Source: F22 sp963668535 (GTDB lineage Bacteria; Bacteroidota; Bacteroidia; Bacteroidales; Bacteroidaceae). Taken from it: a DNA stretch of 64,000 nucleotides. A program made the position numbers and the translations under genes. The DNA lies in contig OY764867.1 of NCBI GenBank assembly GCA_963668535.1, positions 1,984,001 through 2,048,000 on the forward strand, in the 5' to 3' direction. This document shows, piece after piece, positions 42,991-51,911 of the stretch. The notes under the pieces are model-generated. The model was not told the DNA's origin and searched no databases. It worked only from the letters and a program-made list of their open reading frames with translations. Position 1 is the first letter of the stretch. Each line of letters starts with the position of its first letter.

Positions 42991-44004
42991 ATGAAAAAAA
43001 CAAATATTCTGATTATTTGTCTTCTCCTTGTCGCTTCTGTGCATAGCTCTGCTTTTGCACAGGGCGCAAAGGGGCTCCGTATAAATGAGGTACAACTCTC
43101 AGTGGAGGATTCAACGGGCTTAACACCTGGTTGGGTTGAGATATACAATACGACTCATGCTACGGTAGATATCCGTGGCTGCTATATTGCTACTAATCCT
43201 GCGGTACTAACCACGCAGGATATTGTAGAACGTACCAAGATGATGTATCGTATCCCTTCGGGAGATAATGTGACTAAGATTGCTCCTCGCCAACAATTGG
43301 TGATAGAGTTCGATCGTCATTCTAGTCGTGGACCTTTACATATGCCAGCTTTGTTGAGCTTGGTTCCTGCTAAGCAAAATCTACAAGGCAAGGTATGGAT
43401 TGGTTTGTTTGATGCCAATGGTAATGACCTAATCGATGTGGTCGAATTTAAGGCTGCTGATGTACAGAAAGGGATTAACTTCGCTCGAATTCGAGATGGA
43501 GAATCTATAGATGCGCATCACCGTGAATTAAAACGTCCAAGCAAAAATGATTTCTCTGATGTTGCAAAATATATCGAGAAGGATTATGCAAATTGGGCAG
43601 CAATCGGTCCTGATAAAGTGTCACCTGGTACCCTCAACAATTTTCCAACTAATGAGCGTATTGCAGATATGAAACGAGAAGACCCTAGAGGTGGTCAAAT
43701 CGCTATTACAGCGATGTTGATCGTGTTCTGTGGTCTACTTGTACTTTTCCTTTGTTTTCGTCTTGTCAGTATCGTGTCTGTACGTCAAGCGCGTATTAAT
43801 AAAATGAAAGCTACTGGTGCGAGCATAGAGAATGCAAAAATCGCATCGGGTGAGGTATATGCTGCTATTGCAATGGCCTTACATGAAGCTGGATCGGACG
43901 ATCATGACTGGGAAGAAACGGTTTTGACTATTAATCGTGTAAAACGTTCGTACTCTCCTTGGAGTTCGAAAATTTATACTTTGCGTCATGACCCAAGAAA
44001 ATAA
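42991..44004 (+). CDS. OadG-type gamma subunit fused to a lamin-tail domain
   Basis: A 337-residue protein. A signal peptide (ending near AFAQ) is followed by a lamin-tail-like domain (about 28-150; LRINEVQL, then GWVEIYNTTHATVDIRGCYI). One membrane helix lies at about 234-260 (ITAMLIVFCGLLVLFLCFRL), then a cytoplasmic tail ending YSPWSSKIYTLRH. The helix and position in the operon mark it as the gamma subunit that holds the Na+ pump together; usual OadG is under 100 residues and has no such outside domain. The last 52 residues are repeated in the next gene. Confidence 0.85.
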   Translation: MKKTNILIICLLLVASVHSSAFAQGAKGLRINEVQLSVEDSTGLTPGWVEIYNTTHATVDIRGCYIATNPAVLTTQDIVERTKMMYRIPSGDNVTKIAPRQQLVIEFDRHSSRGPLHMPALLSLVPAKQNLQGKVWIGLFDANGNDLIDVVEFKAADVQKGINFARIRDGESIDAHHRELKRPSKNDFSDVAKYIEKDYANWAAIGPDKVSPGTLNNFPTNERIADMKREDPRGGQIAITAMLIVFCGLLVLFLCFRLVSIVSVRQARINKMKATGASIENAKIASGEVYAAIAMALHEAGSDDHDWEETVLTINRVKRSYSPWSSKIYTLRHDPRK

Positions 44005-44041
44005 TAAACTCAGTAGAATTATAAATTAAAATAGAGCAATC

Positions 44042-44263
44042 ATGACTGACAACTTAACGAATAAAGAAGTTGAGCAAAAGCAAGATGTAGCTTGTGATTT
44101 ACCAACAGAAGAAGTGTTTGCAGCTATCGCTATGGCTCTGCATGAAGAAAATGCAGATGTACATGACTGGGAAGATACACGATTGACCATTAAGCGTGAA
44201 TCAAGTATGTTTTCTCCATGGAGTGCGAAGTTCCATACATTACGTCATTATCCAGGTCGTTAA
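44042..44263 (+). CDS. Small protein duplicating the OadG tail
   Basis: A 73-residue soluble protein. Residues about 22-73 closely match the C-terminal 52 residues of the preceding gene: VFAAIAMALHEENADVHDWE, then LTIKR and FSPWSAKFHTLRH. It has no membrane helix. It lies 37 nt after the OadG gene and 48 nt before the biotin carrier gene, so it is probably an extra part of the decarboxylase complex. Its role is not known to me. Confidence 0.8.
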   Translation: MTDNLTNKEVEQKQDVACDLPTEEVFAAIAMALHEENADVHDWEDTRLTIKRESSMFSPWSAKFHTLRHYPGR

Positions 44264-44311
44264 GGACTAAACTTTAACAACAATCTGTAATTTTTAAAAG
44301 TAATCCCAACA

Positions 44312-44740
44312 ATGAAACAGTATAAGTATAAAATCAATGGCAATACATACAACGTAACTATCAACGATGTAGAAGAGAACATGGCTAAAGTGGAAGTCAA
44401 TGGCACGCCATACAATGTAGAACTAGAAGAGAAGAAGAAACCTGTTATTAAGAAGGTAACTCGTCCAGCTGCTGCACCAACAACTAATGCAGGTGCTCCA
44501 GTAGTAAGTCGTCCACAAGTTGCTGGCGGTGGTGCTGTACAATCTCCACTTCCAGGTGTTATTGTAGATATTCGTGTTGCAGTAGGTGATACTGTGGCTA
44601 AAGGCCAAACAGTAGTGATCCTTGAAGCAATGAAGATGGAAAACGAAATTCATGCAGATAAGGATGGTAAAGTTGTTGCTATCAACGTAAACAAGGGTGA
44701 TTCAGTTCTTGAAGGTACTGATCTTGTCGTTGTCGAATAA
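44312..44740 (+). CDS. mmdC: Biotin carboxyl carrier subunit of methylmalonyl-CoA decarboxylase
   Basis: A 142-residue biotin protein. The N-terminal 45 residues form a small folded segment, an Ala/Pro/Val-rich hinge follows (about 50-75), and the biotinyl domain ends the chain with EAMKMENEI, in which K108 should carry biotin. It shuttles the carboxyl group from MmdA to the membrane subunit MmdB, whose gene starts 11 nt downstream. Confidence 0.95.
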   Translation: MKQYKYKINGNTYNVTINDVEENMAKVEVNGTPYNVELEEKKKPVIKKVTRPAAAPTTNAGAPVVSRPQVAGGGAVQSPLPGVIVDIRVAVGDTVAKGQTVVILEAMKMENEIHADKDGKVVAINVNKGDSVLEGTDLVVVE

Positions 44741-44751
44741 AACAACTACCA

Positions 44752-45894
44752 ATGGACTATATCTTATCAAATCTCGAAACGTTTTGGGGCTATACAGGTT
44801 TTGCTAACGCAACGCCTCAGCACCTTATTATGCTTGTAGTTGGTTTGGTATTCTTATTCTTGGCTATCAAAAAGAATTTTGAACCAATGCTATTGTTGCC
44901 GATTGGATTTGGTATTCTAATTGGCAATATCCCTTTTAAAGAGGGACTCGATATCGGTATTTATGAAGAAGGATCTGTATTGAATATCTTGTATCAAGGT
45001 GTTCGTACGGGGTGGTATCCGCCACTTGTGTTTCTTGGAGTAGGAGCTTTAACAGACTTCTCTTCACTAATTGCTAATCCAAAGCTTATGCTTATTGGTG
45101 CAGCAGCACAATTTGGTATTTTCGGTGCCTTTATAATCGCTCGTGCTCTTGGCTTTGAACCTGATCAAGCTGCGGGTATTGCGATTATTGGTGGTGCTGA
45201 TGGACCAACCGCTATCTTCTTGTCGTCAAAATTGGCCCCCAATCTGATGGGAGCTATTGCGGTCTCTGCTTATAGTTATATGGCTATGGTACCAATCATT
45301 CAGCCACCAATTATGAGATTGCTGACGACAAAAAAAGAGCGTGTGATTCGTATGAAATCTCCTCGCGCAGTATCGCATAATGAAAAAGTACTTTTTCCTA
45401 TAGTCGGCATGTTGCTAACTTGTTTCTTGGTGCCAACAGCTATTCCTTTGTTGGGGATGTTGTTTTTTGGTAACCTGTTAAAAGAATCTGGTGTAACTCG
45501 TCGATTGGCTGATACTGCTAGTGGATCTTTAACCGATGCTATAACTATTTTGTTAGGTGTGACAGTAGGTGCGTCTACCCAGGCGTCTACGTTCTTGACA
45601 ATGGATACGATTTTTATTTTCTTCTTAGGACTCTGTGCTTTTGTTATTGCTAGTACGAGTGGGGTTATTTTTGTGAAAGTAATGAATCTATTCTTACCTG
45701 AAGGACAGAAGATCAATCCTTTGATTGGTAATGCTGGTGTTTCTGCAGTTCCTATGTCGGCTCGTATCTCTCAGAATGTTGGACTTGAGTATGATTCAAG
45801 CAACTATTTGTTGATGCATGCTATGGGACCGAATGTTGCAGGAGTTATTGGTAGTGCAGTCGCTGCTGGTGTGCTATTGGCTTTCTTAACTTAG
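44752..45894 (+). CDS. mmdB: Na+-translocating decarboxylase beta subunit
   Basis: A 380-residue integral membrane protein of the OadB/MmdB family with about 9-11 helices. It decarboxylates carboxybiotin and exports Na+. The conserved DFSSLIANPKLMLIGAAAQFG, the GGADGPTAIFL ion-site segment and NAGVSAVPMSARISQ near the end are intact. It closes the operon and is followed by a strong terminator. Confidence 0.96.
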   Translation: MDYILSNLETFWGYTGFANATPQHLIMLVVGLVFLFLAIKKNFEPMLLLPIGFGILIGNIPFKEGLDIGIYEEGSVLNILYQGVRTGWYPPLVFLGVGALTDFSSLIANPKLMLIGAAAQFGIFGAFIIARALGFEPDQAAGIAIIGGADGPTAIFLSSKLAPNLMGAIAVSAYSYMAMVPIIQPPIMRLLTTKKERVIRMKSPRAVSHNEKVLFPIVGMLLTCFLVPTAIPLLGMLFFGNLLKESGVTRRLADTASGSLTDAITILLGVTVGASTQASTFLTMDTIFIFFLGLCAFVIASTSGVIFVKVMNLFLPEGQKINPLIGNAGVSAVPMSARISQNVGLEYDSSNYLLMHAMGPNVAGVIGSAVAAGVLLAFLT

Positions 45895-45979
45895 TAGTAG
45901 CATATAATTAATGTAACCTGAAATCTATCCTACTAAACATATAGATATAGTACTATAGATAAGATTTTTTCGATATATT

Positions 45980-46028
45980 AGAGGCATGTCTTTCAGTGAT
46001 TTTCACTAAAGCGTGCCTCTTTTTTTGA
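45980..46028 (+). terminator. Terminator of the methylmalonyl-CoA decarboxylase operon
   Basis: AGAGGCATG/CGTGCCTCT with an inner CTTTCAGTGA/TCACTAAAG stem, followed by T7. Confidence 0.85.
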
Positions 46029-46097
46029 TTGCAAACGTTTTCTGTTTTCGTTTGACAACTATAGAATGAGAGTGAGTGAAAAGAACAGTGTTTTTAC

Positions 46098-46106
46098 TAC
46101 CTTTGA
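46098..46106 (+). promoter_or_regulatory. -7 box for the GH13 gene
   Basis: TACCTTTGA, 37 nt before the ATG at 46143. Confidence 0.6.
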
Positions 46107-46142
46107 ATACTTAGAAATATAACCTATTTATTATCTGTAATT

Positions 46143-48029
46143 ATGAAAAATATTATCAGTAAATGCCCTTTGTTTTTAATTTTTGCTTGTATGTTGAGTA
46201 TGATGAGTCATACCGTGTTTGCAGCTAAACGACCAGTAATTGATCGTATTGAACCGACATGTTGGTTTGTTGGCATGGGAGATCCTAGTTTGCAGTTGAT
46301 GGTGTATGGCAAGGATATCTCTTCGGCTGATGTTCACGTAGACTATCCTGGAGTACATCTGGCAAATTTAGTGCGCTTGGAAAGCCCTAATTATCTTTTA
46401 GTTTATCTTGATCTTGCTAAGGATACTCCAGCAGGTGAAATGGCTATAACTTTTACAAAAGGGAAAAAGAAAACGGTGATCCCGTATATGCTTAAGAAAC
46501 GTCATCGTGCTCCAGAAAGCCGAATTGGTTTTAATATGAGTGATGTGTTGTATCTTTTGATGCCTGATCGATTTGCTAATGGCTCCACAGAAAATGATCA
46601 AGTAGAGGGAATGTCAGCGTACTCTGTAGACAGAAACGATCTTAATGCACGACATGGTGGTGATTTAAAAGGGATTGCTGATCATATGGACTATTTCACA
46701 GATTTAGGTATCACTGCTCTTTGGTTTACTCCTATCATGGAAAATAACATGAAGGGTGGAAGTTATCACGGATATGCAACGACTAATTATTACAAAGTAG
46801 ATCCTCGTTTTGGAACCAATGAAGACTATAAGAATCTTATTAAATTGGCGCATAAAGATGGGTTGAAAATTGTTATGGATATGATCTTTAATCATTGTGG
46901 GGTTGAGCACCCATGGATCAAAGATATGCCTTCTAAGGATTGGTTTAATCATTCTGACTACAAAACACATTTTGTCCAAACAAGTTTTAAATTGACTCCA
47001 CATGTGGATCCATATGCATCGAAGTATGATTTTAACAAGATGAATGATGGATGGTTTGTGACATCTATGCCCGACTTAAATCAACGTAACCCATATGTGT
47101 TGAAATATTTAATTCAAAACAGCTTTTGGTGGATTGAGGAAATGGATATTGATGGTATTCGTATGGATACACATCCATATGCTGATTATGATGCAATGAG
47201 CACATGGTTAGGCCAATTGAATAAGGAATACCCTAATTTCAATGTGGTAGGTGAGACATGGGTAACTGAACCTGCATATACAGCTTGGTACCAAAAAGAT
47301 TCTAAGTTGTCTGCCCCTAAAAATAGTAATTTGAAGTCTGTAATGGATTTTAGTTTTTACGAAAAACTTAGTCAAGCTAAGAACGAAGAGACTGATGGCT
47401 GGTTTAGCGGATTGAATAAGATATATAATAACTTTGTTTACGATTATCTTTATCCAAATTCTTCAATGATTTTAGCCTTCTTAGAAAATCATGATACTCC
47501 ACGTTTCTTGTATGATGGTAAAGATTTGACGAAACTGAAATGGGCAGCAACTTTGCTGTTGACCACACATCGTATTCCTCAACTATATTATGGAACGGAG
47601 TTTTTGATGAATGGTACAAAAACAAAAAGTGATGGTGAAGTGCGCCGAGATTTCTTAGGCGGATGGAAAACAGATGCCCGTAGTTGGTTTAATCCTGCGG
47701 ATAGAACGACTCAAGAACAAGCATGTTTTACATTCTTCCGTACTCTATTGCATTGGCGTAAAGGCAATATGGCAATTACCAAAGGAAGTATGACACAATT
47801 TATTCCACAGAATGGTGTGTATGTATATAGTCGTCAATATAAAGGCACTACTGTATTAGTCTTGTTGAATGGAATGGATCAAGAATCTGAAGTGCCAGTT
47901 TCTGTTTACGCTGAAGTCATTAAGAATAATACATATGGTAAGGATGTGACGACTCATCGTGTGATTGATTTGACGAAAAATTTCAAAATGAAGCCTCGTG
48001 AGGCTTTGGTACTTGAACTTGCTCAGTAA
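46143..48029 (+). CDS. GH13 neopullulanase/cyclomaltodextrinase, SusA-like
   Basis: A 628-residue periplasmic enzyme that should hydrolyse alpha-1,4 links in maltodextrins, pullulan or cyclodextrins. A signal peptide (ending near VFA) is followed by an N-terminal beta domain of the cyclomaltodextrinase type (about 30-120), the catalytic barrel and a C-terminal beta domain. The catalytic residues are in place: D342 in DGIRMDTH, E371 in VVGETW and D451 in LENHDTPRF. The architecture equals that of SusA, but no susC, susD or susR gene is adjacent; it is monocistronic. Confidence 0.94.
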   Translation: MKNIISKCPLFLIFACMLSMMSHTVFAAKRPVIDRIEPTCWFVGMGDPSLQLMVYGKDISSADVHVDYPGVHLANLVRLESPNYLLVYLDLAKDTPAGEMAITFTKGKKKTVIPYMLKKRHRAPESRIGFNMSDVLYLLMPDRFANGSTENDQVEGMSAYSVDRNDLNARHGGDLKGIADHMDYFTDLGITALWFTPIMENNMKGGSYHGYATTNYYKVDPRFGTNEDYKNLIKLAHKDGLKIVMDMIFNHCGVEHPWIKDMPSKDWFNHSDYKTHFVQTSFKLTPHVDPYASKYDFNKMNDGWFVTSMPDLNQRNPYVLKYLIQNSFWWIEEMDIDGIRMDTHPYADYDAMSTWLGQLNKEYPNFNVVGETWVTEPAYTAWYQKDSKLSAPKNSNLKSVMDFSFYEKLSQAKNEETDGWFSGLNKIYNNFVYDYLYPNSSMILAFLENHDTPRFLYDGKDLTKLKWAATLLLTTHRIPQLYYGTEFLMNGTKTKSDGEVRRDFLGGWKTDARSWFNPADRTTQEQACFTFFRTLLHWRKGNMAITKGSMTQFIPQNGVYVYSRQYKGTTVLVLLNGMDQESEVPVSVYAEVIKNNTYGKDVTTHRVIDLTKNFKMKPREALVLELAQ

Positions 48030-48064
48030 GAGGATATATTTGAAAAATTGTGATTACAATAAGT

Positions 48065-48099
48065 TGAGGACACTCCAGTTAAGGAGCGTCCTCATTTTT
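48065..48099 (+). terminator. Terminator after the GH13 gene
   Basis: TGAGGACACTCC pairs with GGAGCGTCCTCA (one mismatch) and is followed by T5. Confidence 0.85.
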
Positions 48100-48141
48100 G
48101 TAGATTAATGGGGGCTGTTCTATAAAATCAGCTTTTTTTAT

Positions 48142-48150
48142 TACCTTTGT
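48142..48150 (+). promoter_or_regulatory. -7 box for the M3 peptidase gene
   Basis: TACCTTTGT, 67 nt before the ATG at 48217. Confidence 0.6.
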
Positions 48151-48216
48151 AACTTGAGAGAGAAGGGTAGGTGACTATCCTATATATTATTAGTAATAAA
48201 AAACTTATAGCCTATT

Positions 48217-50316
48217 ATGTTTAGATTTAAAACGTTTCCTGTTTTAGCTGCAGCTTGTGCTTTGACACTCTGTGGATGTGGTGTACAGCATGGTGAAAAA
48301 GAAAATGTGTTGCTTAAACCATTCAATACTCCTGAAGGGGTTCCTGCCTTTGATAAAATTCAACTAGCCGATTATGAACCAGCCTTTCAAGCAGGATGGA
48401 AAGAGCAAGACGTAAATATAAAAAAAATAGTCAATAGTACAGAGGCGCCTAATTTTGAGAATACCATTTTAGCTTTGGATAATTCTGCTCCTATACTTGA
48501 TCGAGTAGAGGGTATATTTGGCAATCTAGCTGAAGCAGATACATATCCTGAAATGACAGCATTAGCTACTAAGTTGGCTCCACTTTCATCAGATCATTCT
48601 GATGAAATTCTTTTAAACGAAAAGTTATTTAAGCGCGTAGAAGCAGTGTATAAAACATTGGGAACTGCTACATATACTCCCGAACAAAGTACATTGATAA
48701 AACGTACATATGATCGCTTTGCTCGAAATGGTGCGGCATTGAGTGATACGGATAAGTCTCGTCTAAAAGAAATCAATGGCAAACTAGCTACATTGACTTT
48801 GAAATTCAGCAATAACTTATTAGAAGAAACAAATCGTTTTCAATTGGTTGTAAAGGATAGCACGCGCTTGAGTGGTATACCAGCTTGGTTAGTTCAAGCG
48901 GCGAAAGAAGAAGCTAAGAAGGCTAATCACCCAGAAGCATGGATCTTTACTTTACAAACATCTAATCGTATTCCTATCCTTCAATATGCAGATAATCGTA
49001 CTATCCGTAAGGAAATGTACCAAGCATACACTTCTAAAGGGGACCATAACGATAAATTGGATAATAAAGCCATCTTAAAAGATATTTTGATTTTACGTGC
49101 AGAAAAGGCACATTTACTAGGGTTTAAGAATTATGCTTCTTACATCCTTGATAACAATATGGCTAAGACACCAGATGCGGTAATGGCACTTCTGACGAAA
49201 ATATGGGACTATGCGTTGCCAAAAGCAAAAGCTGAGTTGAAAGATATGCAGAAGTTAATGAGTCGTCTTCATCCAGGAGAAAAAATGGAAGCTTGGGACT
49301 GGTGGTATTACACCGAAAAGCTTCGTGCTGAAAAGTTCTCTTTGAGTGAAGATGAGTTGAAGCCTTATTTGACACTTGAGAATGTACGTAAGGGAGCATT
49401 TATGTGTGCAGAAAAATTGTACGGTATTAAGATTGAACCAGCGGAGGATATCAAGGGATATACCGATGGTGTTGAATCGTTCCGTGTTTTTGATGCTGAT
49501 GGTTCTTTGTTGGGAATTTTTTATTCTGATTACTTCCCACGCGCAGGAAAACGTGGCGGCGCTTGGATGAACAATTATCGAGCTGAGAAGAAAGGTCAAC
49601 GCCCAGTTATTGTCAATGTATGTAGTTTTACACCACCAGTTGGAGATACTCCTTCTATGTTGACTGTTGATGAAGTTGAAACGCTTTTCCATGAGTTTGG
49701 TCATGCGTTACATGGACTTTTATCACAATGTGATTATGCTGGTACTTCTGGAACTAATGTTGCTCGAGATTTTGTCGAATTGCCTTCTCAAATCAATGAA
49801 CATTGGGCTATGCACCCTGCGGTCTTAAAGATGTATGCAAAACATTATAAAACAGGTGAGGTTATTCCTGATTCGTTAATTGACAAGTTGGAAGCAACTC
49901 ATGGATTCAATCAAGGTTTTACTCTCACAGAATTGTTAGCAGCAGCTATTTTAGATATGAAAATGCATATGTTGGAAGATCCATCTGCAATTGATATCAA
50001 TGCTTTTGAGAAAGATGAAATGAATAAGATCGGGCTTATCCCTGAGATTGCTCCAAGATATCGTGCTACTTATTTCAATCATATTATGGGAGGATATGCA
50101 GCTGGATATTATGCTTATACTTGGGCCAATGTTTTGGATTGCGATGCTTTTGCTAGTTTTGAGAAAGCGGGTGTTTTTGATAAAAAAACAGCTATGAGTT
50201 TCAGAAAGAATATATTAGAAAAGGGTGGCAGTGAAGATCCTATGGTATTGTACAAAAGATACAAAGGTGCTGAACCTAGTGTTGATGCGTTGTTGAGAAT
50301 GAGAGGTTTGAAGTAA
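48217..50316 (+). CDS. M3 family peptidase (peptidyl-dipeptidase Dcp-like), lipoprotein
   Basis: A 699-residue zinc peptidase. The signal peptide ends in a lipobox (LTLCGC), so it is lipid-anchored in the envelope rather than cytoplasmic like E. coli Dcp. The active-site motif FHEFGHALHG (H492, E493, H496) and the following FVELPSQINEHW and IMGGYAAGYYAYTWA segments are intact. It should trim short peptides, releasing C-terminal dipeptides. Monocistronic, with its own promoter and terminator. Confidence 0.95.
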   Translation: MFRFKTFPVLAAACALTLCGCGVQHGEKENVLLKPFNTPEGVPAFDKIQLADYEPAFQAGWKEQDVNIKKIVNSTEAPNFENTILALDNSAPILDRVEGIFGNLAEADTYPEMTALATKLAPLSSDHSDEILLNEKLFKRVEAVYKTLGTATYTPEQSTLIKRTYDRFARNGAALSDTDKSRLKEINGKLATLTLKFSNNLLEETNRFQLVVKDSTRLSGIPAWLVQAAKEEAKKANHPEAWIFTLQTSNRIPILQYADNRTIRKEMYQAYTSKGDHNDKLDNKAILKDILILRAEKAHLLGFKNYASYILDNNMAKTPDAVMALLTKIWDYALPKAKAELKDMQKLMSRLHPGEKMEAWDWWYYTEKLRAEKFSLSEDELKPYLTLENVRKGAFMCAEKLYGIKIEPAEDIKGYTDGVESFRVFDADGSLLGIFYSDYFPRAGKRGGAWMNNYRAEKKGQRPVIVNVCSFTPPVGDTPSMLTVDEVETLFHEFGHALHGLLSQCDYAGTSGTNVARDFVELPSQINEHWAMHPAVLKMYAKHYKTGEVIPDSLIDKLEATHGFNQGFTLTELLAAAILDMKMHMLEDPSAIDINAFEKDEMNKIGLIPEIAPRYRATYFNHIMGGYAAGYYAYTWANVLDCDAFASFEKAGVFDKKTAMSFRKNILEKGGSEDPMVLYKRYKGAEPSVDALLRMRGLK

Positions 50317-50339
50317 TACCGAACAGACTGATAATATAA

Positions 50340-50380
50340 ATAGGGTGTATCCAAAAAACTTTGGATACACCCTATTTTTG
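50340..50380. terminator. Bidirectional terminator, 16-bp perfect stem
   Basis: ATAGGGTGTATCCAAA (50340-50355) pairs perfectly with 50360-50375, with a 4-nt loop and a T5 run on the right. It separates the convergent M3 and AlbA_2 genes. Confidence 0.85.
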
Positions 50381-50392
50381 TGATCATTTTTT

Positions 50393-51064
50393 TTATTCTT
50401 GTATGTACAACCACTGCATTTTATGATAATATGGTTTCATGATGCCTAATTGGACGAATTGAGCGAACAGCTTTAATGCTGTATGTCTAGATATCTGTGC
50501 TTCCTTGTAGAATTTGTTTAAATTGACTGGCTCGTGAGTTTGCAGTTTAGTCATGAGTAATTGTTCAGTAGAACTTAAAGTAATGAGTTCACCTATAGCT
50601 CGAGTTTTACCCTTCCATGCCCTTAAATGTACTGGAGATGCCAAGATGTTTTCGTCATGAACTCTTACATAAGCCCATGCTTTTTTTTCTTTATCAATAG
50701 CATATACTGGTTTGTTTTTAGAGGGGGAAACTATAATTTCTAGTACTTGGCGTCCTTCTATACTATGTGGCCTGGCTTCAAATTCTATCTTAGGTGTACA
50801 GTAATGAGTAGCTGCTGCTTCGATCATGTAAATTTCTTCTTTATTTCGTATTCCTGCAATGTGACCGTTATCCTTGAAACCTATTAGTAGTCTGCCTCCA
50901 TCCGTGTTGGCAAATGCAGAAAGACTTCGTGCTATTTTGTGGGCATCACTAATGATAAATTTAAAATCTTGTTGTTCTCCTTATGCTATCAGTGTGTGGA
51001 GATACTGAGTATCTTTTAGCGTTTGATCTTTGGATATAGTGGATAGGTGGTTTTGTTGAAGCAT
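50393..51064 (-). pseudogene. AlbA_2 (Schlafen-type) DNA-binding regulator interrupted by an in-frame stop
   Basis: Read from the ATG at 51064, the frame gives 27 codons, then TAA at 50981-50983 (minus strand), then continues without another stop to 50393. The part after the stop starts GEQQDFKFIISDAHKIARSL and contains FANTDGGRLLIGFKDNGHIAG, the AlbA_2 signature; a middle beta region (VYAIDKEKKAWAYVRVHDEN) and a C-terminal helix-turn-helix follow. The residue at the stop is usually Gln in such proteins, so a single C-to-T change explains it. A shorter product could restart at the ATG at 50827, but it would lack the signature. Intact length would be 223 residues. Confidence 0.8.
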
Positions 51065-51173
51065 AATCTTGTGATATTGAATGCGTTTATACGAGCTATA
51101 CTACGCGATGTAACAACTAGGACAAAGTTATCGAAAAAAAAATATTGAGACTAGGAATTCGAATCTTTTTTGT

Positions 51174-51182
51174 TACCTTTGA
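51174..51182 (+). promoter_or_regulatory. -7 box for the DUF3332 gene
   Basis: TACCTTTGA, 44 nt before the ATG at 51226; it lies inside the longer open frame and so excludes the TTG at 51145 as start. Confidence 0.65.
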
Positions 51183-51225
51183 ATTTGATTTGAAAATTAG
51201 TTTATTCATTAAAAAAGATGATGGT

Positions 51226-51771
51226 ATGAAAATGATGAAAATAAAAACACTTGCGTTTGCATTATGTGCTTCTTTTATGTTTAGTTCTTGTATCGGATCG
51301 TTTGCCTTGTGGCATTCGGTATTGGATTGGAATCAGAAGACAACAAACAATAAGTTTGTAAATGAGCTAATATTTGTGGCTTTAAATATTGTACCAGTGT
51401 ATTCCATTGCGGCTTTTGCTGATGTGGTTGTGTTTAACTCTATTGAATTTTGGACGGGTGAGAATCCAGTCGTCACAGGGGAAATAAGCAGTGTTCAAAC
51501 AGACAATGGCAACTACTCTATTAGTCGTAAAGCTGATGGATATATTATTACTAAAGAAGATGGTCAACAAATGGAGCTTAGTTTTGATACCACTACACAA
51601 ACTTGGAGTGTAGAGTCTGATAATCAAGTATATCCTTTATTGTCTATACAAGGAGATGGTACAGCTATTTTGCATCAAGCAAACGGTATGGATATGGCTG
51701 TTACAATGGATGCAAATGGAGTCTCTCAGGCTCAAGGCGTATTATCAAATTTGATTTTTGCAGCTAATTAA
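51226..51771 (+). CDS. DUF3332 family lipoprotein
   Basis: About 181 residues. The signal peptide ends in a lipobox (FMFSSC). The mature part has the DUF3332 pattern: IGSFALWHSVLDWNQKTTNN, NKFVNE, then VPVYSIAAFADVVVFNSIEFWTGENPV with two hydrophobic stretches, and a beta-rich tail. Function is unknown. It has its own promoter and a strong terminator. Confidence 0.88.
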   Translation: MKMMKIKTLAFALCASFMFSSCIGSFALWHSVLDWNQKTTNNKFVNELIFVALNIVPVYSIAAFADVVVFNSIEFWTGENPVVTGEISSVQTDNGNYSISRKADGYIITKEDGQQMELSFDTTTQTWSVESDNQVYPLLSIQGDGTAILHQANGMDMAVTMDANGVSQAQGVLSNLIFAAN

Positions 51772-51790
51772 CCTAACATTTTAGGTGTTT

Positions 51791-51830
51791 TAAGCCTTGC
51801 TGATAGAAGCATATCAGCAAGGCTTAATTT
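51791..51830 (+). terminator. Terminator after the DUF3332 gene
   Basis: A perfect 15-bp stem, TAAGCCTTGCTGATA with its complement (51791-51805 and 51812-51826), 6-nt loop and T-rich tail. Confidence 0.85.
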
Positions 51831-51899
51831 TAATTGTACCTATATCTCGTTTTTTTAAATCATTTGGGGCCTATTATTTTAGAATCCATATCAATATAC

Positions 51900-51908
51900 T
51901 ATCTTTGT
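51900..51908 (+). promoter_or_regulatory. -7 box directly before the gene at 51912
   Basis: TATCTTTGT ends 3 nt before the ATG; transcription would begin at or next to the start codon. Confidence 0.5.
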
Positions 51909-51911
51909 GGC

